Shown one piece after another: positions 62,335 through 64,000 of a DNA stretch of 64,000 nucleotides. The stretch is from NCBI RefSeq assembly GCF_016654115.1, contig NZ_JAEQAZ010000022.1:1-64000 (forward strand), given 5' to 3'. Made by a program: the position numbers and the translations under genes. This stretch comes from Streptomyces sp. MBT53. Its GTDB lineage: Bacteria; Actinomycetota; Actinomycetes; Streptomycetales; Streptomycetaceae. The first letter of the stretch is position 1. Each line of letters opens with the position of its first letter. Below the pieces are notes generated by a model. The model saw only the letters and a list, made by a program, of their open reading frames with translations. It was not told where the DNA came from and searched no databases.

Positions 62335-62988
62335 GTGACCGTGACTCATGCACCGGCTGACGCCTGGGACCGGATCGACCGCTGGCTGTCCGACCACGCC
62401 CCCGGCTACCGCGCCCGCCTGCGCCCGCCCGCCGAAAGCGAGTTGCTGCGCCGGGTCGCGGAGCGTTCCGCGGGCGCCGAACTGCCCCCGGCCCTGCTGT
62501 GCTGGTGGGTTCGGACGGGCGGCCTCGACCGCGCGCCGGCACCCGAATCACCGCCCCCGGCAGGCCACTTGATCCCCGACTTCTACGACCCCTGCGGCGC
62601 GGCCGAGGCCGACGAACGCCGGACGATCCACCTCCAGGTGGCACAGGACATCGTGCCCCCGTCGCTCGCGGCAGCCTGGGAACACCACACCCGTGCGCGC
62701 AGTGCCGATCCCGCGGGCACGTTGTACGCCACGGAAGCAGTCCCCGTATGGCTGCCGGAGTGGCTGCCCGTGGCCGTCGACGGTGGAGGCGGCGGCCTGT
62801 TCACCGACCTGCGGCCGGGGCAACTCCACGGCTGCGTCGTATCCTTCAACCGTACCGGACACGGCGGGGCGCCCCGCTGGCCGGGCATCACGGAGATGCT
62901 GACCGACGTGGCCGACCGCCTCCAGTCCCTCGACGCGAACGAATCCGTGGCCATGTCGGTGGGGCACTGGACGCCACCGCGCGGCTGA
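62335..62988 (+). CDS. SMI1/KNR4 (SUKH) family protein
   Basis: This 217-residue cytoplasmic protein has the SUKH layout: helical start with DRIDRWLSDHAPGYRARL, SELLRRVAERSAGAELPPAL with LLCWWVRTGG, then LIPDFYDP, the Trp-rich WLPEWLPVAVDGGGGGLFTD and CVVSFNRTGHGG. SUKH proteins often act as immunity proteins against nuclease toxins, but stand-alone members are common in Streptomyces. GTG 62335 and GTG 62341 are both possible starts. It is divergent from the nuclease gene. Confidence 0.85.
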   Translation: MTVTHAPADAWDRIDRWLSDHAPGYRARLRPPAESELLRRVAERSAGAELPPALLCWWVRTGGLDRAPAPESPPPAGHLIPDFYDPCGAAEADERRTIHLQVAQDIVPPSLAAAWEHHTRARSADPAGTLYATEAVPVWLPEWLPVAVDGGGGGLFTDLRPGQLHGCVVSFNRTGHGGAPRWPGITEMLTDVADRLQSLDANESVAMSVGHWTPPRG

Positions 62989-63013
62989 GCGTTGTCCGAC
63001 GGCATGCACAGAC

Positions 63014-63056
63014 CTCACGGACGTCATGGCCCTCACGGACGTCATGGCCCTCACGG
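63014..63056. repeat. 18-bp tandem repeat
   Basis: CTCACGGACGTCATGGCC is present twice in tandem (63014-63031, 63032-63049), followed by a partial third copy. It sits just after the SUKH gene in non-coding DNA. Confidence 0.85.
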
Positions 63057-63099
63057 TCGGGCGGCACCGCACCTGTCGTCATGTCGGGTCACGGCATGA

Positions 63100-63369
63100 G
63101 AAGCCGCCTTCGCTTCCCAGCCAGAACTCCTGGGTTGAGCCTCGGGACCTGCCGAGGGGAGCCGTACCGACCCAGCGGTGACAGGCGTCTACGTCGACGT
63201 TGCTGCCGCACACGATGGTGACCACGGGTCGGCCAGCGAAGCGGACGGGATGGGCCGCCAGCGTGCGCCCGTCGTCCCCAATGGTGTCGGCGGAGTCGGT
63301 GGTGACGACACGTCGTCGGCGCCACGAGTGTGTCAGCGCCGGTGCGCCCAGCGGCTGGACGCGGATCAC
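63100..63369 (-). pseudogene. Threonine/serine dehydratase C-terminal remnant
   Basis: The minus strand reads IRVQPLGAPALTHSWRRRRV, TTDSADTI and, after an internal deletion, RFAGRPVVTIVCGSNVDVDA. These are parts of the C-terminal half of PLP-dependent threonine dehydratase-like enzymes. The PLP lysine domain is absent. Confidence 0.6.
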
Positions 63370-64000
63370 CTCGGCTTCGGGTGCCGGCCTTCCTGCCGTC
63401 TCGTGTCACCTCAGCGGTGACCTGCACGCACAGCGCGATGAGCATCTCCAGGAAGCCCGGGCCGCTGCCGACCACTGTGGCGGCACGCTCGTTGGCGGCC
63501 TCGTAGGAGGAGGCCACGTACGCGCCCGATCACCCGGGCCACCAAGGAGACGAGGCGGGCCGCGGGGCGGGCCGGTGTACTGGCGTCCTGCGCAGACATG
63601 GTGCGGCCCCGCGCAGTCCAGCAGGCGCGGCATGCCGCACGCCAGGTCCAAGCCCCCGTGATGTTTTCTGCGCTCCCGCAAGAAGGCTGCTGGACGCCGG
63701 GACCGGCACGGCTGTTCACCCTGTCGAAAGTACGACCTGGGGGCGCCGGCGCCGGTGTCGCCGGGCGCGTCTGCGTCCGCACGGGTTCCGAGGGTGGTGC
63801 GACAGTCGCGGCACGCGAAGGCATCGTGCTGAACGCGAGGACCGTACGGGCGCTCGCGGCTTCGTCCGGTCGGCACCGCAGGCCGCGAGGATCCCCCCGA
63901 GCACGGCAAGGCAACGAGGAGTCCCACGAGAGCGGCCGACACAGCCGTGACGATGCGGCCAGGACGACCCGACTGCGCGCCGCCGGGCGCGTCACACCAG
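63370..64000. other. Decayed sequence to the window end
   Basis: Open frames exist on both strands but none is convincing. A minus-strand segment (about 63400-63600) gives ASTPARPAARLVSLVARVIG and, after a frameshift, YEAANERAATVVGSGPGFLE, which look like a broken protein that I do not recognise. Confidence 0.35.

Overview
The window is high-GC DNA with Streptomyces-type gene organisation: GTG starts, four-base start/stop overlaps, PadR-HAAS and ECF sigma modules, a cysteine-free ribosomal protein L32, SUKH and DUF397 proteins, and actinomycete IS families. The many IS fragments and decayed genes suggest an accessory chromosomal region, perhaps an arm. That placement is inference.

Region 1 (0.4-23 kb) is a catabolic block. 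A truncated IS110 transposase is fused to the 3' part of a PucR/CdaR-type regulator. After it come a nitrilase-superfamily amidohydrolase, a hotdog-cupin fusion, an aldehyde dehydrogenase and an MDR oxidoreductase. A reverse-strand operon carries a DAO-type FAD oxidase, a MaoC hydratase, a NodB deacetylase, a small unknown gene and EtfB/EtfA. Divergent from it are an acyl-CoA ligase, a GMC oxidoreductase and a nitronate monooxygenase. A molybdopterin N-/S-oxide-reductase-like enzyme and a GlcD-GlcF-like FAD/Fe-S oxidoreductase complete the block. Together they look like oxidation of an unidentified nitrogen-containing compound, with electrons passed to ETF and Fe-S carriers and carbon leaving as acyl-CoA.

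Region 2 (23-32 kb) has a TetR regulator and a reverse-strand operon for a CocE-type esterase, an acyl-CoA synthetase, an enoyl-CoA hydratase and an SDR. The two promoter regions share a 17-bp motif, so the TetR probably controls both. An intact IS701-family element follows.

Region 3 (32-43 kb) is mixed: a lipoprotein, an 1183-residue secreted protein ending in an amidase-6 domain, a toxin-antitoxin-like gene pair, IS1380 debris, a small exported protein with an ECF sigma factor and a membrane partner, and a membrane protein divergent from a TetR across twin operators.

Region 4 (43.7-55.8 kb) is the most interesting part. Nine reverse-strand genes form one compact operon. They encode a 62-residue RiPP precursor with two near-identical 27-residue repeats, a TOMM leader-binding/E1-like protein, a CocE-type hydrolase, two YcaO enzymes, a FecCD permease, an ATPase, a FecB/BtuF-like lipoprotein and an MFS exporter. 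A perfect palindrome (GAAAACGATTGTCGTTTTC) that resembles a Zur box lies just upstream of the precursor. The next genes on the other side are a zinc-free L32 paralogue and a COG0523 metallochaperone GTPase, preceded by a second Zur-like palindrome. I infer a zinc-starvation-induced, YcaO-modified peptide system, possibly a ribosomal metallophore that is exported by the MFS protein and re-imported by the ABC system.

Region 5 (55.8-64 kb) holds a lipoprotein preceded by a 106-bp MITE-like element, IS5 and integrase remnants, a PadR-HAAS pair, several frameshifted genes (SDR, SnoaL, SDR), IS3, IS1182 and DUF397 fragments, a secreted NucA/NucB-type nuclease, a SUKH protein and decayed sequence to the end. 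I saw no rRNA, tRNA or CRISPR array.
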